In this document: positions 32,039-40,766 of the stretch, piece by piece | Numbering within the stretch: the stretch's first letter is position 1 | How the letters are laid out: each line of letters opens with the position of its first letter | DNA from: an uncultured Myxococcales bacterium | GTDB taxonomy: Bacteria; Myxococcota_A; UBA9042; DTJE01 | Direction: 5' to 3' | Length of the DNA: 64,000 bases | Assembly: GCA_937975765.1 (NCBI GenBank) | Contig: CALJUR010000036.1 | Span: 72,286 to 136,285, forward strand | Made by a program: the position numbers and the translations under genes | The notes under the pieces: model-generated | Told to the model about the DNA's origin: nothing | Databases searched by the model: none | The model's input: the letters and a program-made list of their open reading frames with translations, nothing else

Positions 32039-34807
32039 ATGCGTATCCCGACTCTCCTGGTGCCGGTCGTTCTGGTCGCGTCGGCTTGCGGGGTGCCCTC
32101 GGGGACGGACGGGCTGGAAGGGGCGCAGAGTCCCCTCCTTGCCTCCGCCCGGTACGTCGCGTCGTCCAGTTCGCTGAAGGTGAAGGGCAGGAAGACGGTG
32201 CCGCCCTCGCTGGACCGCGCGATGCTCCTCGACGTGGCCCAGCCGGCGCCGGACGTGGTCGAGCCGGCGCCCGACGCGATCGAGCCTTCCCCGGACATCG
32301 TCGAGCCGACGCCGGACGTGGCGTCGGGCGACACCGCGGACCTCCCCGACGCGGAGGGGACGTCCCCCGATCCCGGCGCGGGAGCGCTGGCCCTGGAAGC
32401 CGTCGCGCTGTCGTCGTCGTCCCTCCGGCTGTCCTGGGACGCCGTGCCCGGCGCCCGTTCCATCCGCGTCTACCTGGCCCCCGAACCCGCCGTCGTGCCC
32501 GGCCAGCCGATGCCGGCCGAGGCGGAGATGGAGGTGCTGGAGGGGGACGCCACCCGGGCGACCCTGGTCGGCCTGGCCCCGGATGCGGACCACTTCGTCC
32601 GCGTCGTCGCCGACACCGGTTCGGGAGAGGTCGCCGGCGCGGCCTGGGCCCGCACGCCGGGCGGCCCCCGGGCGGTGCTGGACTCGCCGGTGCGCGAGGT
32701 GCACGGCCTGGCGCCGGCCGTCCTGCAGGTCGTGCTGGCGAACGGCACCGGCGCCGCCTGGCAGGCGGGTCCCTGGAAGGTCGCCCGCCGCGACGGGACG
32801 TCCCTCGCGGTGCTGGAGGTGGGCCGGCAGTCCGTGCCCGTCGGGGCGCCTTCCTACAGCGTGGGCTACGGCATCGAGTACCGCGACGACGTGATCGACG
32901 TCGATCACCGGATCAGCCTGTTCCTGGACCAGCCCGTTGGAGGCCCCGAACTGCTGCGGGTGCAGGGCCCGGGCGTGGACGTGCTGGTGCCGTTCTCGGA
33001 CCGCTACCTCGAGACGCCCGTGGTCCAGTTGAACCAGGTCGGGTACAACCCTCGGGCGACCCGCCGCTATGCCTACGTCTCCGGCTGGCTGGGCGACGCC
33101 GGCGGGCTGTCGCTGGCGGACTTCCCGGCCACGGCGGACGTGCTGGTGGTGCCGTCCGACCCGCTGGCGGCCCGGACCGCCGTCCGTGCCGGCCTGCCGA
33201 TCGCGCCGCGGTCGTCGCTGGACAAGGATGCCGGCACCGAGGTCCGCGAGATCGACCTGGCAACGGTCCCGGCCGACGAATCGGCCGTGTACCGCGTCCG
33301 CATCCCGGGCGTCGGCGTGTCCTTCCGCACCGCCGTGTCCGAGAGGGCCGCGTTCGAGGCCTACTACGTCGTCGTGCGCGGGCTGTTCTTCAACCGTTGG
33401 CACGGCGACCTGAACGCCGCCGTGACCGACCACGTGCGGCCCCCGGACCACGGCCTGGTCTACACCGCCGAGGGCACGGATTTCGACGCGAAATTCCCGG
33501 AGACCCAGCCGAAGGCCGGGCCGCGGGAACTGGTCGGCGGCTACCACGACGCCGGCGACTTCGACCAGCGCCCCATGCACACCGTGGTGCCGCAGTTGCT
33601 GATGCGCGCCTACGAGGCCGCGCCGGACCGCTTCCCGGACGGCCAGGTCCGCATCCCCGAGAGCGGAAACGGGATCCCCGACCTGCTGGACGAGGCGCTG
33701 TGGGGCGTGCGGGCCTGGGAGGCGCTGCAGGAGGACGACGGCGGCGTCCGGATGGGCGTCGAGTCCACCCGGCACCCCTACGGCTACTTCCTGGCGAACG
33801 AGGACCGGCTGGCCTACTGGACCTACTCGCGCTGCCCCTCGACCAGCGCCCGCGCCGCGGGCATCTTCGCGCAGGCATCCCGCCTGGTGGCCCCCTTCGA
33901 CCCCGCCCGGGCGGCCGGGCTGCGCGACCGGGCCATCCGCGCCTTCGCGTACGCCAAGGCGAACTCCGCGCCGGCCTCGTTCCGGCTGTACGGCGCCGGG
34001 GAACTGTTCCGCCTGACGGGGGACCCTGCTTACAAGGCGGACTTCGAGGCGGCCTGGAACGCCATGGGGCCCTACGGCGCGTTCAGCAACATGGCCGAGA
34101 TCCAGCTGCTGTTCTCGGACTACCGGGCCGGCCAGCAGGCGATGCCCGACTACCTGATGGGGTACTTCGGCGCGACCGGAGCGGACGAGTCCATCCGTTC
34201 GGCCACGCGAACCTGGCTGACCACCCTGTCGAAGCCCCACCTCCAGGCGGTGGACGGCGAGCACGCGCACCGCAACCCGCGCCCGGCCTCCTACCCGTCC
34301 ACCTGGGGCCAGTTCACCGGCTCGGCGCGGCACATGGACCTCGTGATGGCGCGGCTGGCGATGGGCGACCTGGCGGCCGCGGACCGGCAGAAGTACTTCG
34401 ACGCGCTGAGCCTGTCCGCGGACTTCGCCCTGGGCGGCAACCCCGACGGGCTGGTGTACTTCACCGGCCTGGGCACCCGCCACCCGGAGGAACCGCTGCA
34501 CCTGGACTCGCTGGCGTTCGTGAAACTGGGCAAGGGCACGGTGCCGGGCATCCCGGTGTACGGCCCGGTGGACGGCCTGAACGCGGCGACCTACCAGCAG
34601 CCCGCGAAGAACGCCTTCCACCCGGCGTTCGACTCGCTGCCGCTGGCCCGCCGCTACGCCGACGTGCGGACCGTCGTGCAGTGCGCCGAGTTCACGGTGT
34701 GGGAGTCCCAGGCGCCGTTCGCGGAACTGTTCGGGATGCTGCTGGGGCCGGGCATGGAACCCGCCATGCTGCCGCAGGACGGCGGCCCGGACCTGGTGGT
34801 GCCGTGA
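32039..34807 (+). CDS. Glycoside hydrolase family 9 (cellulase-like) lipoprotein
   Basis: 922 aa; GGAGG lies six bases before the ATG. Lipobox VASAC at about 14-18. A linker with PAPDVVEPAPDAIEPSPDIV repeats (bases about 32240-32325) leads to an FN3-like domain (about 118-205), a second beta domain, the GH9 Ig-like domain (QLNQVGYNP near 330) and the catalytic barrel. Catalytic Asp504 and Asp507 lie in GGYHDAGDFD; the C-terminal GH9 signature GGNPDGLVYFTGLG is near 800 and the acid Glu884 in CAEFTVW. It should hydrolyse beta-1,4-glucans or related polysaccharides at the cell surface. No other cellulase gene is nearby. Confidence 0.9.
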   Translation: MRIPTLLVPVVLVASACGVPSGTDGLEGAQSPLLASARYVASSSSLKVKGRKTVPPSLDRAMLLDVAQPAPDVVEPAPDAIEPSPDIVEPTPDVASGDTADLPDAEGTSPDPGAGALALEAVALSSSSLRLSWDAVPGARSIRVYLAPEPAVVPGQPMPAEAEMEVLEGDATRATLVGLAPDADHFVRVVADTGSGEVAGAAWARTPGGPRAVLDSPVREVHGLAPAVLQVVLANGTGAAWQAGPWKVARRDGTSLAVLEVGRQSVPVGAPSYSVGYGIEYRDDVIDVDHRISLFLDQPVGGPELLRVQGPGVDVLVPFSDRYLETPVVQLNQVGYNPRATRRYAYVSGWLGDAGGLSLADFPATADVLVVPSDPLAARTAVRAGLPIAPRSSLDKDAGTEVREIDLATVPADESAVYRVRIPGVGVSFRTAVSERAAFEAYYVVVRGLFFNRWHGDLNAAVTDHVRPPDHGLVYTAEGTDFDAKFPETQPKAGPRELVGGYHDAGDFDQRPMHTVVPQLLMRAYEAAPDRFPDGQVRIPESGNGIPDLLDEALWGVRAWEALQEDDGGVRMGVESTRHPYGYFLANEDRLAYWTYSRCPSTSARAAGIFAQASRLVAPFDPARAAGLRDRAIRAFAYAKANSAPASFRLYGAGELFRLTGDPAYKADFEAAWNAMGPYGAFSNMAEIQLLFSDYRAGQQAMPDYLMGYFGATGADESIRSATRTWLTTLSKPHLQAVDGEHAHRNPRPASYPSTWGQFTGSARHMDLVMARLAMGDLAAADRQKYFDALSLSADFALGGNPDGLVYFTGLGTRHPEEPLHLDSLAFVKLGKGTVPGIPVYGPVDGLNAATYQQPAKNAFHPAFDSLPLARRYADVRTVVQCAEFTVWESQAPFAELFGMLLGPGMEPAMLPQDGGPDLVVP

Positions 34808-34840
34808 TCGACGCCGCGATGCTTGGCCGGACCGTCCCCG

Positions 34841-35986
34841 CTACTTCGCGCCCCGGCCGGTCACCACCGCGCCCACGGTCTTCAACAGCAGTTTCAGGTC
34901 CGTCCAGGGCGACACCCGGTGCGAGTACCGCAGATCCATGCGCATCCACTCGTCGAACGGGACCAGGCAGCGCCCGCTGACCTGCCAGATGCACGTCAGG
35001 CCGCCGAGGATCTCCAGGCGCCGCCGCTGCCAGGGCTGGTACTTCGGCACCTCGTCCAGCGTCGGCGGGCGCGGCCCGACCAGCGACATGTCCCCCTTCA
35101 GCACGTTCCACAACTGCGGCAGTTCGTCCAGGCTGCTCTTCCGCAGCAGCCGGCCCAGGGGGGTGATCCTCGGGTCCTTCTCGATCTTGAAGACGGGGCC
35201 CTGCGACTCGTTCAGGTGCAGCAGGTCCTTCTTGCGCTGCTCGGCGCCGACGTACATCGACCGGAACTTGTAGAACCAGAACGGCCTGCCGCCGATCCCG
35301 GCCCGGCGCTGGCGGAAGATGACGGGCCCCGGGGACGTCGCCTTCACCGTGATCGCGATGCCCAGCAGCACCGGCGACACCAGCGCGATCAGGACGGTCG
35401 CGCCGAGGATGTCCATCGCGCGCTTCCACGGGGGAACCCTCGCGATGAACATCCGGCTGATCCCGCGGACCGGCGTGGACGCGTGGACGTACGGGGGAGG
35501 CTCCGCGTCCGGCAGGCCGGTCAGCAGCGGCTGGTTGCGTTCCGCGTGCCGGGCGCAGTCGCCGCCGCACGCCACCCGGCCGCACTCGTCGGGGTGTGCG
35601 CAGATCGGTCGGTAGGTGTAGAAGCGGATCGCGGTGGCCAGCGGCACCTCGTCCAGCTGGGCCTTCAGTTTCTGCGCGAACGGCCGGGTTCCCGCGTCGT
35701 CGGTGTCCGGCAGCAGCACGCCCAGGTCGTCGTCGCCGAACCAGCCGAGGTCATCGGTCTCCCGGATGCAGCCGCGCAGCAGGGACGGCAGCCTTCGCAG
35801 GGTGCACGGGTTCGTCTCGAGCAGTTTCAGGACCACGACCGAGAAGGGCCGTTGGCTGCGGTCCGAGCGGGCCCTTTCGCGGTTCACCCGCTGGCGGAAT
35901 TCGGCTCCCGGGAGCGGGCCGGGGATGCGCCGCAGGAATTCGGCCTTCAGCCGCCTGCGCAGGTGACGGAACCACCGCGGGTACAC
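34841..35986 (-). CDS. Sugar transferase (undecaprenyl-phosphate glycosylphosphotransferase) with degenerate GGDEF-like N-terminus
   Basis: 381 aa; the GTG at 35986 follows AGGAG. The C-terminal about 200 residues are the bacterial sugar-transferase core: WKRAMDILGATVLIALVSP with one membrane segment, SPGPVIFRQRRAGIGG, FYKFRSM, LRKSSLDELPQLWNVLKGDMSLVGPRP. It starts exopolysaccharide synthesis by moving a sugar phosphate to undecaprenyl phosphate. The N-terminal about 120 residues (NRERARSDRSQRPFSVVVL, then RETDDLGWFGDDDLGVLLPDT) resemble a GGDEF domain without the catalytic GGDEF box. Confidence 0.88.
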   Translation of the reverse strand: MYPRWFRHLRRRLKAEFLRRIPGPLPGAEFRQRVNRERARSDRSQRPFSVVVLKLLETNPCTLRRLPSLLRGCIRETDDLGWFGDDDLGVLLPDTDDAGTRPFAQKLKAQLDEVPLATAIRFYTYRPICAHPDECGRVACGGDCARHAERNQPLLTGLPDAEPPPYVHASTPVRGISRMFIARVPPWKRAMDILGATVLIALVSPVLLGIAITVKATSPGPVIFRQRRAGIGGRPFWFYKFRSMYVGAEQRKKDLLHLNESQGPVFKIEKDPRITPLGRLLRKSSLDELPQLWNVLKGDMSLVGPRPPTLDEVPKYQPWQRRRLEILGGLTCIWQVSGRCLVPFDEWMRMDLRYSHRVSPWTDLKLLLKTVGAVVTGRGAK

Positions 35987-36097
35987 GGGCGATCTCCTGT
36001 TGGCAACATTCTGACCCCGAGGGGCCGGCAGACCCAACGGTTGGCGTCGGAACCGATGGAAGGTGCACGGGAACCCCGGAGAATGCCCTTCCTGTTC

Positions 36098-36126
36098 TTG
36101 ACGCGCCGGCCGCTTCAACGCAATCT
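36098..36126 (+). promoter_or_regulatory. Weak promoter candidate for the lipoprotein at 36196
   Basis: TTGACG (36098-36103), 17-base spacer and CAATCT (36121-36126); the -10 match is poor. Confidence 0.25.
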
Positions 36127-36150
36127 CGGCACGTACGACGACGCGAAGGC

Positions 36151-36167
36151 GGGGCCCCCAGGGCCCC
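36151..36167. repeat. Inverted repeat in the leader of the lipoprotein gene
   Basis: GGGGCCC-CCA-GGGCCCC, a perfect seven-base stem with a three-base loop, 28 bases before the ATG. It could affect translation of the lipoprotein. Confidence 0.35.
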
Positions 36168-36195
36168 TGGAACGACAACCCAACGGAGGAATCGA

Positions 36196-36900
36196 ATGCG
36201 CAGGATCCTTGTCGCCGGAACCGTGATGCTGGCCGTCCTGGCGGCTTGCGGCGGGAAGTCCCTGAAGGAGTTCCAGCCGTCCGCGACGGACAGGCAGAAC
36301 GCCGCGGCCACGATCGAGGACACGAGGTCCCTGGCCAACCTGAAGGCCAACTCGCAGGACGGCGCCGCGCTGTCCGCCTTCTCCCAGATCCAGGCGGGTG
36401 CGAACCAGTTGCTGGGATCGGCCCAGGTGGCCAGCGCTCTCTCGGCCGAGGAGTCCGTCCCGCGCTCGTACGAGAACTGCGTGACCGAGGCCGGCGGCAC
36501 CGTCACCTACACGAACTGCTCGGATGGCAGCCAGACGATCAACGGCACCATCGCGATCTCCGGCGACACGGTGACCGTGGACCTGAGGATCGGATACGCC
36601 AGCGGCGGGTACGCGGGCGACGTGGTCTACAAGGGCTCCGTCACGATCACCTCGACCTCGGTCAACGGCTCGCTGTCGTTCGACTACGGGATGAGCGGCG
36701 CCACCTACAGCGTCGACATCTCCTACGAGTCGATCGGCCTGGACGCCGGCGGCTGCGCCGTCTCCGGCTCGATGGCGATCGACCAGTCGATCAAGATCGG
36801 CGGCGGCAGCCTGGGCGGCCTGGCGGGCAGCAGCAGCGGCGCGTCCTTCCGGGTGGACTTCGGTCCGGCGTGCGGCGACATGAAGATGTTCGGGGGCTGA
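36196..36900 (+). CDS. Lipoprotein of unknown function
   Basis: 234 aa with GGAGG before the ATG. Signal ends in VLAAC (lipobox). A short helical region (about 25-85, Ala/Asn/Gln-rich) is followed by a beta-rich domain of repeated Thr/Ser/Gly strands (TVTYTNCSDGSQTINGTIAI, SVTITSTSVNGSLSFDYG), like a small beta-sandwich. The paired Cys in SYENC and YTNC could form a disulfide. No family recognised. Divergent from the sugar transferase. Confidence 0.65.
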   Translation: MRRILVAGTVMLAVLAACGGKSLKEFQPSATDRQNAAATIEDTRSLANLKANSQDGAALSAFSQIQAGANQLLGSAQVASALSAEESVPRSYENCVTEAGGTVTYTNCSDGSQTINGTIAISGDTVTVDLRIGYASGGYAGDVVYKGSVTITSTSVNGSLSFDYGMSGATYSVDISYESIGLDAGGCAVSGSMAIDQSIKIGGGSLGGLAGSSSGASFRVDFGPACGDMKMFGG

Positions 36901-36912
36901 TCCGGGAAGGGT

Positions 36913-37437
36913 CTACGGCTCGTCCAGCTTCTTCGTCTTCCGCAGCTCGTCCATCACCTTCTTGTACTGGACGTCCCAGGCCATGGTGCCCTCGGTCAGG
37001 TTCTTGATGCGGCGGCGGATCTCGCCGTCCAGTTCCTCGTCGGCGCCCAGGTGCTTCTTCAGGACGGGGGACATCTGGACGACCAGCTCGTTGTCCATGC
37101 CGAAGACTTCCTCGACGTGGCGGCTGTGGATCAGAGCCTCGATCAACTGGGCGGTCAGGTATTCCAGCATGCCCTCGCCGACGCCGAACCCGCGCTCGCG
37201 CGCCAGTTGCGTCTTGACCTTGTTCAGTTCGCTGTAGTCGCGCTTCTGGGTCGCGATGACGTCCCGGGCGCGGTCGGTGATCTCGCGGTCGAGGCGGATG
37301 TATTCCCGCAGGACGGACTCGATGTCCATCTCGACCTCGTGGATCTCCTCGGGCAGGACCTCGATGGTGTTCGACGCGATCAAAGCGTCCACCAGGTCGT
37401 GCGCCACTGCCGGGACCTTGCCGCTCATCAACTTCAT
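36913..37437 (-). CDS. DUF507-family protein
   Basis: 174 aa starting MKLMSGKVPAVAHDLVDAL, with GGAGG four bases upstream. Entirely helical, highly charged, with LPEEIHEVEMDIESVLREYIRLDREI and VKTQLARERGFG, which match the DUF507 pattern; the second half (VEEVFGMDNELVVQMSPVLK) may be a divergent repeat of the first. No enzymatic motif. Function unknown. Convergent with the lipoprotein, divergent from yqeY. Confidence 0.8.
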   Translation of the reverse strand: MKLMSGKVPAVAHDLVDALIASNTIEVLPEEIHEVEMDIESVLREYIRLDREITDRARDVIATQKRDYSELNKVKTQLARERGFGVGEGMLEYLTAQLIEALIHSRHVEEVFGMDNELVVQMSPVLKKHLGADEELDGEIRRRIKNLTEGTMAWDVQYKKVMDELRKTKKLDEP

Positions 37438-37520
37438 GACGCCTCCAAATTCTTCACGCACGCGGGCGAGTGGCCCGCGAAGTCGCGGAAGGTTATCACG
37501 GGAAGGACCCGGAATGCAAT

Positions 37521-37540
37521 CGAAAAATCAAGGTTTTTCG
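37521..37540. repeat. A/T-rich inverted repeat between DUF507 and yqeY genes
   Basis: CGAAAAA, six-base loop, TTTTTCG: a perfect seven-base stem, unusual in composition for this DNA. It sits in the divergent control region. Confidence 0.4.
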
Positions 37541-37577
37541 CGTTCCTCGGGGGAGGCTTCGGGAGGCATCCCGGGAG

Positions 37578-37591
37578 GGCCGTGGTAGAAT
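37578..37591 (+). promoter_or_regulatory. GGCCGTGGTAGAAT promoter element of yqeY
   Basis: Contains a TAGAAT -10 (37586-37591), 27 bases before the yqeY ATG. The same 14-mer with one change lies at 47218-47231 upstream of the HEAT gene. No -35 is evident. Confidence 0.45.
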
Positions 37592-37618
37592 CCGGCAGGC
37601 CTTCCCGCAGGGGGGAAC

Positions 37619-38083
37619 ATGACGATCGAGGAGAGGCTTTCGGCCGAGTTGACGAAGGCGATGAAGGAGCACCAGCAGGACGTCCTGGACTGCGTCCGGA
37701 TGGTCAAGAGCAAGCTGTCCGAGAAGCGGACGTCGCCCGGGTTCACGGGCGGCATCACGGATGCCGTGGCCCAGGAGGTGATCGACGCGTACAGCCGCAG
37801 CCTGAAGAAGGCGCTGGTCGAGTTCGCGGCGGGCGGGATGACCTCCGGCCCGATGGTGGACAAGTACAACTTCGAGATCCGCTACCTGGCGCAATACCTG
37901 CCGACGAAACTGGACGAGGTCGCGACGCGCGAACTGGTGCGCAGGACGCTCGCCGAGATGGGGCTGTCCGGGCCGTCGAACGTGGGGCGGTTGATGGGCG
38001 CCATCATGAAGGGCCACCGGGACGAGGTCGACTCGGCGCTGGTCAAGCGGATCGCCGAGGAGGAACTGAAGCCCCCGGCGTGA
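37619..38083 (+). CDS. YqeY/GatB-like tRNA-amidotransferase-tail domain protein
   Basis: 154 aa, the family's usual size; G-rich Shine-Dalgarno before the ATG. Matches YqeY: TIEERLSAELTKAMKEHQ, VRMVKSKLSEKR, and the C-terminal GatB tail-like part LAEMGLSGPSNVGRLMGAIMKGHRDEVDSALVKRI. YqeY proteins resemble the tRNA-binding tail of GatB; the role is not settled. Confidence 0.88.
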   Translation: MTIEERLSAELTKAMKEHQQDVLDCVRMVKSKLSEKRTSPGFTGGITDAVAQEVIDAYSRSLKKALVEFAAGGMTSGPMVDKYNFEIRYLAQYLPTKLDEVATRELVRRTLAEMGLSGPSNVGRLMGAIMKGHRDEVDSALVKRIAEEELKPPA

Positions 38084-38107
38084 TCCCCGGGACGGTCTCC
38101 CGGCCCT

Positions 38108-40621
38108 TCAGAACGTGCTGACCTCCAGGTCGGCCGGCATCGACCCCGCGCCGGAAGGGGGAGGCTCGGTGCCCGCGAGGTGCGGCACCGGGATGCCGCC
38201 GTCGGTGACCGGCGCGCCCGTGACCGGGTCGATGGACACCATCGCGATCCCCGCCGGCACGTCCGACAGGTCGTCCCCCACCGGGCGCCCGCTGGTGGCC
38301 GCCTTCGCGAACTCCAGCCAGGCGGGCAGGGCGGTATCGGCCCCGAAGACCTTTCCGTTCGCCTTGCTGCGCCCCAGCCAGCGCTCGCGACGCCCCTCCC
38401 CGATCCAGGTGACGGCCGCGATCTCCCGCGTCCATCCCGTGAACCACACGTCGTGCGGCAGGGTCCCCGTCTTGCCGCAGACCGGGCGGCCCAGCGGGCG
38501 TGTGCCGCGACCGGTGCCGCGCTCGGCCACGCTGCGCAGGTTCGACGCGACGATGAAGGCGGTCTCGGCCGACGTGGCCCGGCGGTCGGTCGGATCCGGG
38601 GCCGCCACCTCCAGCGCGATCGCGTCCAGCAGGCCGACCGTGGGGTCGCGGGACGACCGGTGGTCCTCGAGGATGCGGCCGTCGGCGTCCCTCACCATCG
38701 CGACGCGGACGGGTGCCGGCGCGATGCCGCGCGACGCGAACGTGGCGTAGGACCGCAGCAGGTCGAACGGCGATGACTCCGCGCCCAGGGCCTCGGCGGG
38801 ATAGCCCTGGAACGGGCGGGTCCAGCCCAGCCGGCGCGCCCACTCGTTCAGCCCCTCCACCCCGACGCGGTCCAGCACGGCCCGGAACACCCGCAGCGAC
38901 ACGGCGTTCTCCGACCGCGTCAGGGCCTCCCACAGCGTGAGGTCCTCGGCCGCCTTGCCGGTCTCGGGAGTCCAGTCGCCCTCCCGGTACGGAGCGCCGG
39001 ACAGCACGGACGACGGTGCCATGCCCAGGTCGTAGGCCTTCGAGTAGTAGATCGGCTTGACGTTGCTGCCGGTCTGCCGGACCGCCAGCGTGCGGTCCAC
39101 CTGGCTGGCGTCGAAATCGGTGCCGCCGGCGATCGCGGGAAGGTACCCGGAGCGTGGTTCCAGGGCCAGCAGGGCCGCCTGGGGCCGGGGAAACAGGTCC
39201 AGGTCGTACTCGTCGGCCGGGGGCGTCGCGGGGGGCGTCGCGGGGGCCTTCGCCGGGGCCTCGGCCTGGGCACGGCGCACCAGCACGACGTCGCCCGGCT
39301 TCAGGGCCCGGTCGCAGCCGTCGATCCGGCCGTCCAGGGACGTTCGCGACACCTCGCGGCGCTCGCCACCCGCGGCATCGATCACCGGGAACTCGTCGTA
39401 CGGCGCCGCCCAGCGCATGCGGGCCAGCGGGATGCGCCCCCCGCGTCCCGTGCCCAGGTCCAGGACGGCCTCGGCAGCCGTGACCGAGACCACCAGCGCC
39501 AGCACCGCGGCGTCCTGTGGCGGGCGGTCCCAGCCGCGCGACGACAGCCACGCCAGGTTGGCCTTCCGGAAATCGTCCCACTTCGACCGTTCCAGCCGCG
39601 CGACGGGGCCCGGCCAGCCCTGGCGACGTGCCAGCGCCCGCGCCGCGCGCGAAACCGCCAGGTCGGCCGCCCGTTGCAGGCCCACGTCGATCGTGGTCCA
39701 CGCGGTCACGCCGCCGGCACCGCCCAGCAGGCCGCCGGTCTCCCGGGCGTCGGCCAGCGGTCGGATCGCCTGGAGGGCGTCCATCGCGGCGTATGGTGCG
39801 CGGTCGCCCAGCGGATCCATCGGCGGCGCCGTCCGGATCGGCTGGGTCAGCGCGGCGGTCTCGGACTCGCGGGTGATCCGGCCCGTCTCGCGCATCCGGC
39901 GCAGCACGCGATCGCGCCGCATCCGGGTCTCGTCCGGGTCGGACCGGGGATTCACCTTCCCGGGCGACTGGGGCAGGGCCGCCAGCACCGCCGCCTCGGA
40001 CAGCGACAAATCCTTCAGATCCTTCCCGAAGTAGACCTGCGAGGCAGCCTGCACACCGTAGGCGCCGTGGCCCAGGAAGATCAGGTTCAGGTACAGGGTC
40101 AGGATCTGGTCCTTGGTGTAGATGTCCTCGATGCGACGGGCCAGGATCGCCTCGCGCACCTTCCTTTCCAGCCGCTTCTCCCGGCCCAGCATCAGGCTGC
40201 GGGCGACCTGCTGGGTGATGGTGCTGGCGCCCTCCCTCGCCTGGCCCGTGCGCAGGTTGGTCCACAAGGCGCGGGCGATGCCCCGCACGTCCATCCCGCC
40301 GTGCTCGAAGAACCGCTCGTCCTCGGAGGCCAGCACCGCGTCCACCAGCACCTGCGGGATCGCCTCGCGCCCAACCAGGTAGCGGCGCTGGTCGAAGCGC
40401 TCGGCCAGCAGCATCCCGTGCAGGGACCGCACCTGCGACACGGCGTCGAACCGGATGGACTCGAAGGGCGGGATGGTCGGCAGGTCCCGCGCGAACCACG
40501 CGTACGCCGCACCGGCCGTCATCGCGCCCGCGAGGCCACCGACGACGGCCAGGAACCCGCACAGCCGCAGCAGCACCCAGGCCGGGCCGGAGGAACGGGG
40601 GTTCGCGACGGTCAGTGCCAT
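38108..40621 (-). CDS. Class A penicillin-binding protein (PBP1A/1C-like)
   Basis: 837 aa with one N-terminal membrane anchor (about 15-45). Glycosyltransferase family 51 motifs: EDERFFEHGGMD, GASTITQQVAR, RKVREAILARRIE and the LNLIFLGHGAYGV stretch. Transpeptidase motifs: SxxK as TGSNVK, SxN as SEN, and KTG in CGKTGTLPHDVWFTG. A Pro/Ala-rich insertion near 465-480 and a low-complexity tail are unusual. It polymerises and crosslinks peptidoglycan at the inner membrane. GGAG lies eight bases upstream. Confidence 0.94.
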   Translation of the reverse strand: MALTVANPRSSGPAWVLLRLCGFLAVVGGLAGAMTAGAAYAWFARDLPTIPPFESIRFDAVSQVRSLHGMLLAERFDQRRYLVGREAIPQVLVDAVLASEDERFFEHGGMDVRGIARALWTNLRTGQAREGASTITQQVARSLMLGREKRLERKVREAILARRIEDIYTKDQILTLYLNLIFLGHGAYGVQAASQVYFGKDLKDLSLSEAAVLAALPQSPGKVNPRSDPDETRMRRDRVLRRMRETGRITRESETAALTQPIRTAPPMDPLGDRAPYAAMDALQAIRPLADARETGGLLGGAGGVTAWTTIDVGLQRAADLAVSRAARALARRQGWPGPVARLERSKWDDFRKANLAWLSSRGWDRPPQDAAVLALVVSVTAAEAVLDLGTGRGGRIPLARMRWAAPYDEFPVIDAAGGERREVSRTSLDGRIDGCDRALKPGDVVLVRRAQAEAPAKAPATPPATPPADEYDLDLFPRPQAALLALEPRSGYLPAIAGGTDFDASQVDRTLAVRQTGSNVKPIYYSKAYDLGMAPSSVLSGAPYREGDWTPETGKAAEDLTLWEALTRSENAVSLRVFRAVLDRVGVEGLNEWARRLGWTRPFQGYPAEALGAESSPFDLLRSYATFASRGIAPAPVRVAMVRDADGRILEDHRSSRDPTVGLLDAIALEVAAPDPTDRRATSAETAFIVASNLRSVAERGTGRGTRPLGRPVCGKTGTLPHDVWFTGWTREIAAVTWIGEGRRERWLGRSKANGKVFGADTALPAWLEFAKAATSGRPVGDDLSDVPAGIAMVSIDPVTGAPVTDGGIPVPHLAGTEPPPSGAGSMPADLEVSTF

Positions 40622-40644
40622 GGGGTGCGCTCCGGTACGGCGCG

Positions 40645-40650
40645 ATTGTA
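40645..40650 (-). promoter_or_regulatory. TACAAT -10 box of the PBP gene
   Basis: GGGTACAAT on the minus strand, 23 bases before the ATG at 40621; no clear -35, so possibly an extended -10 promoter. Confidence 0.4.
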
Positions 40651-40766
40651 CCCGATGCCGTTTCCTTCACCGAGGGGCATTGCAGGGATTCGCGAGGGGG
40701 CAGGGGTCGCGCGGGCCGCGGACGCTTCAAGGCGCCCGCGGCCCGCGGGGAACCGTCTTGTCAGGA

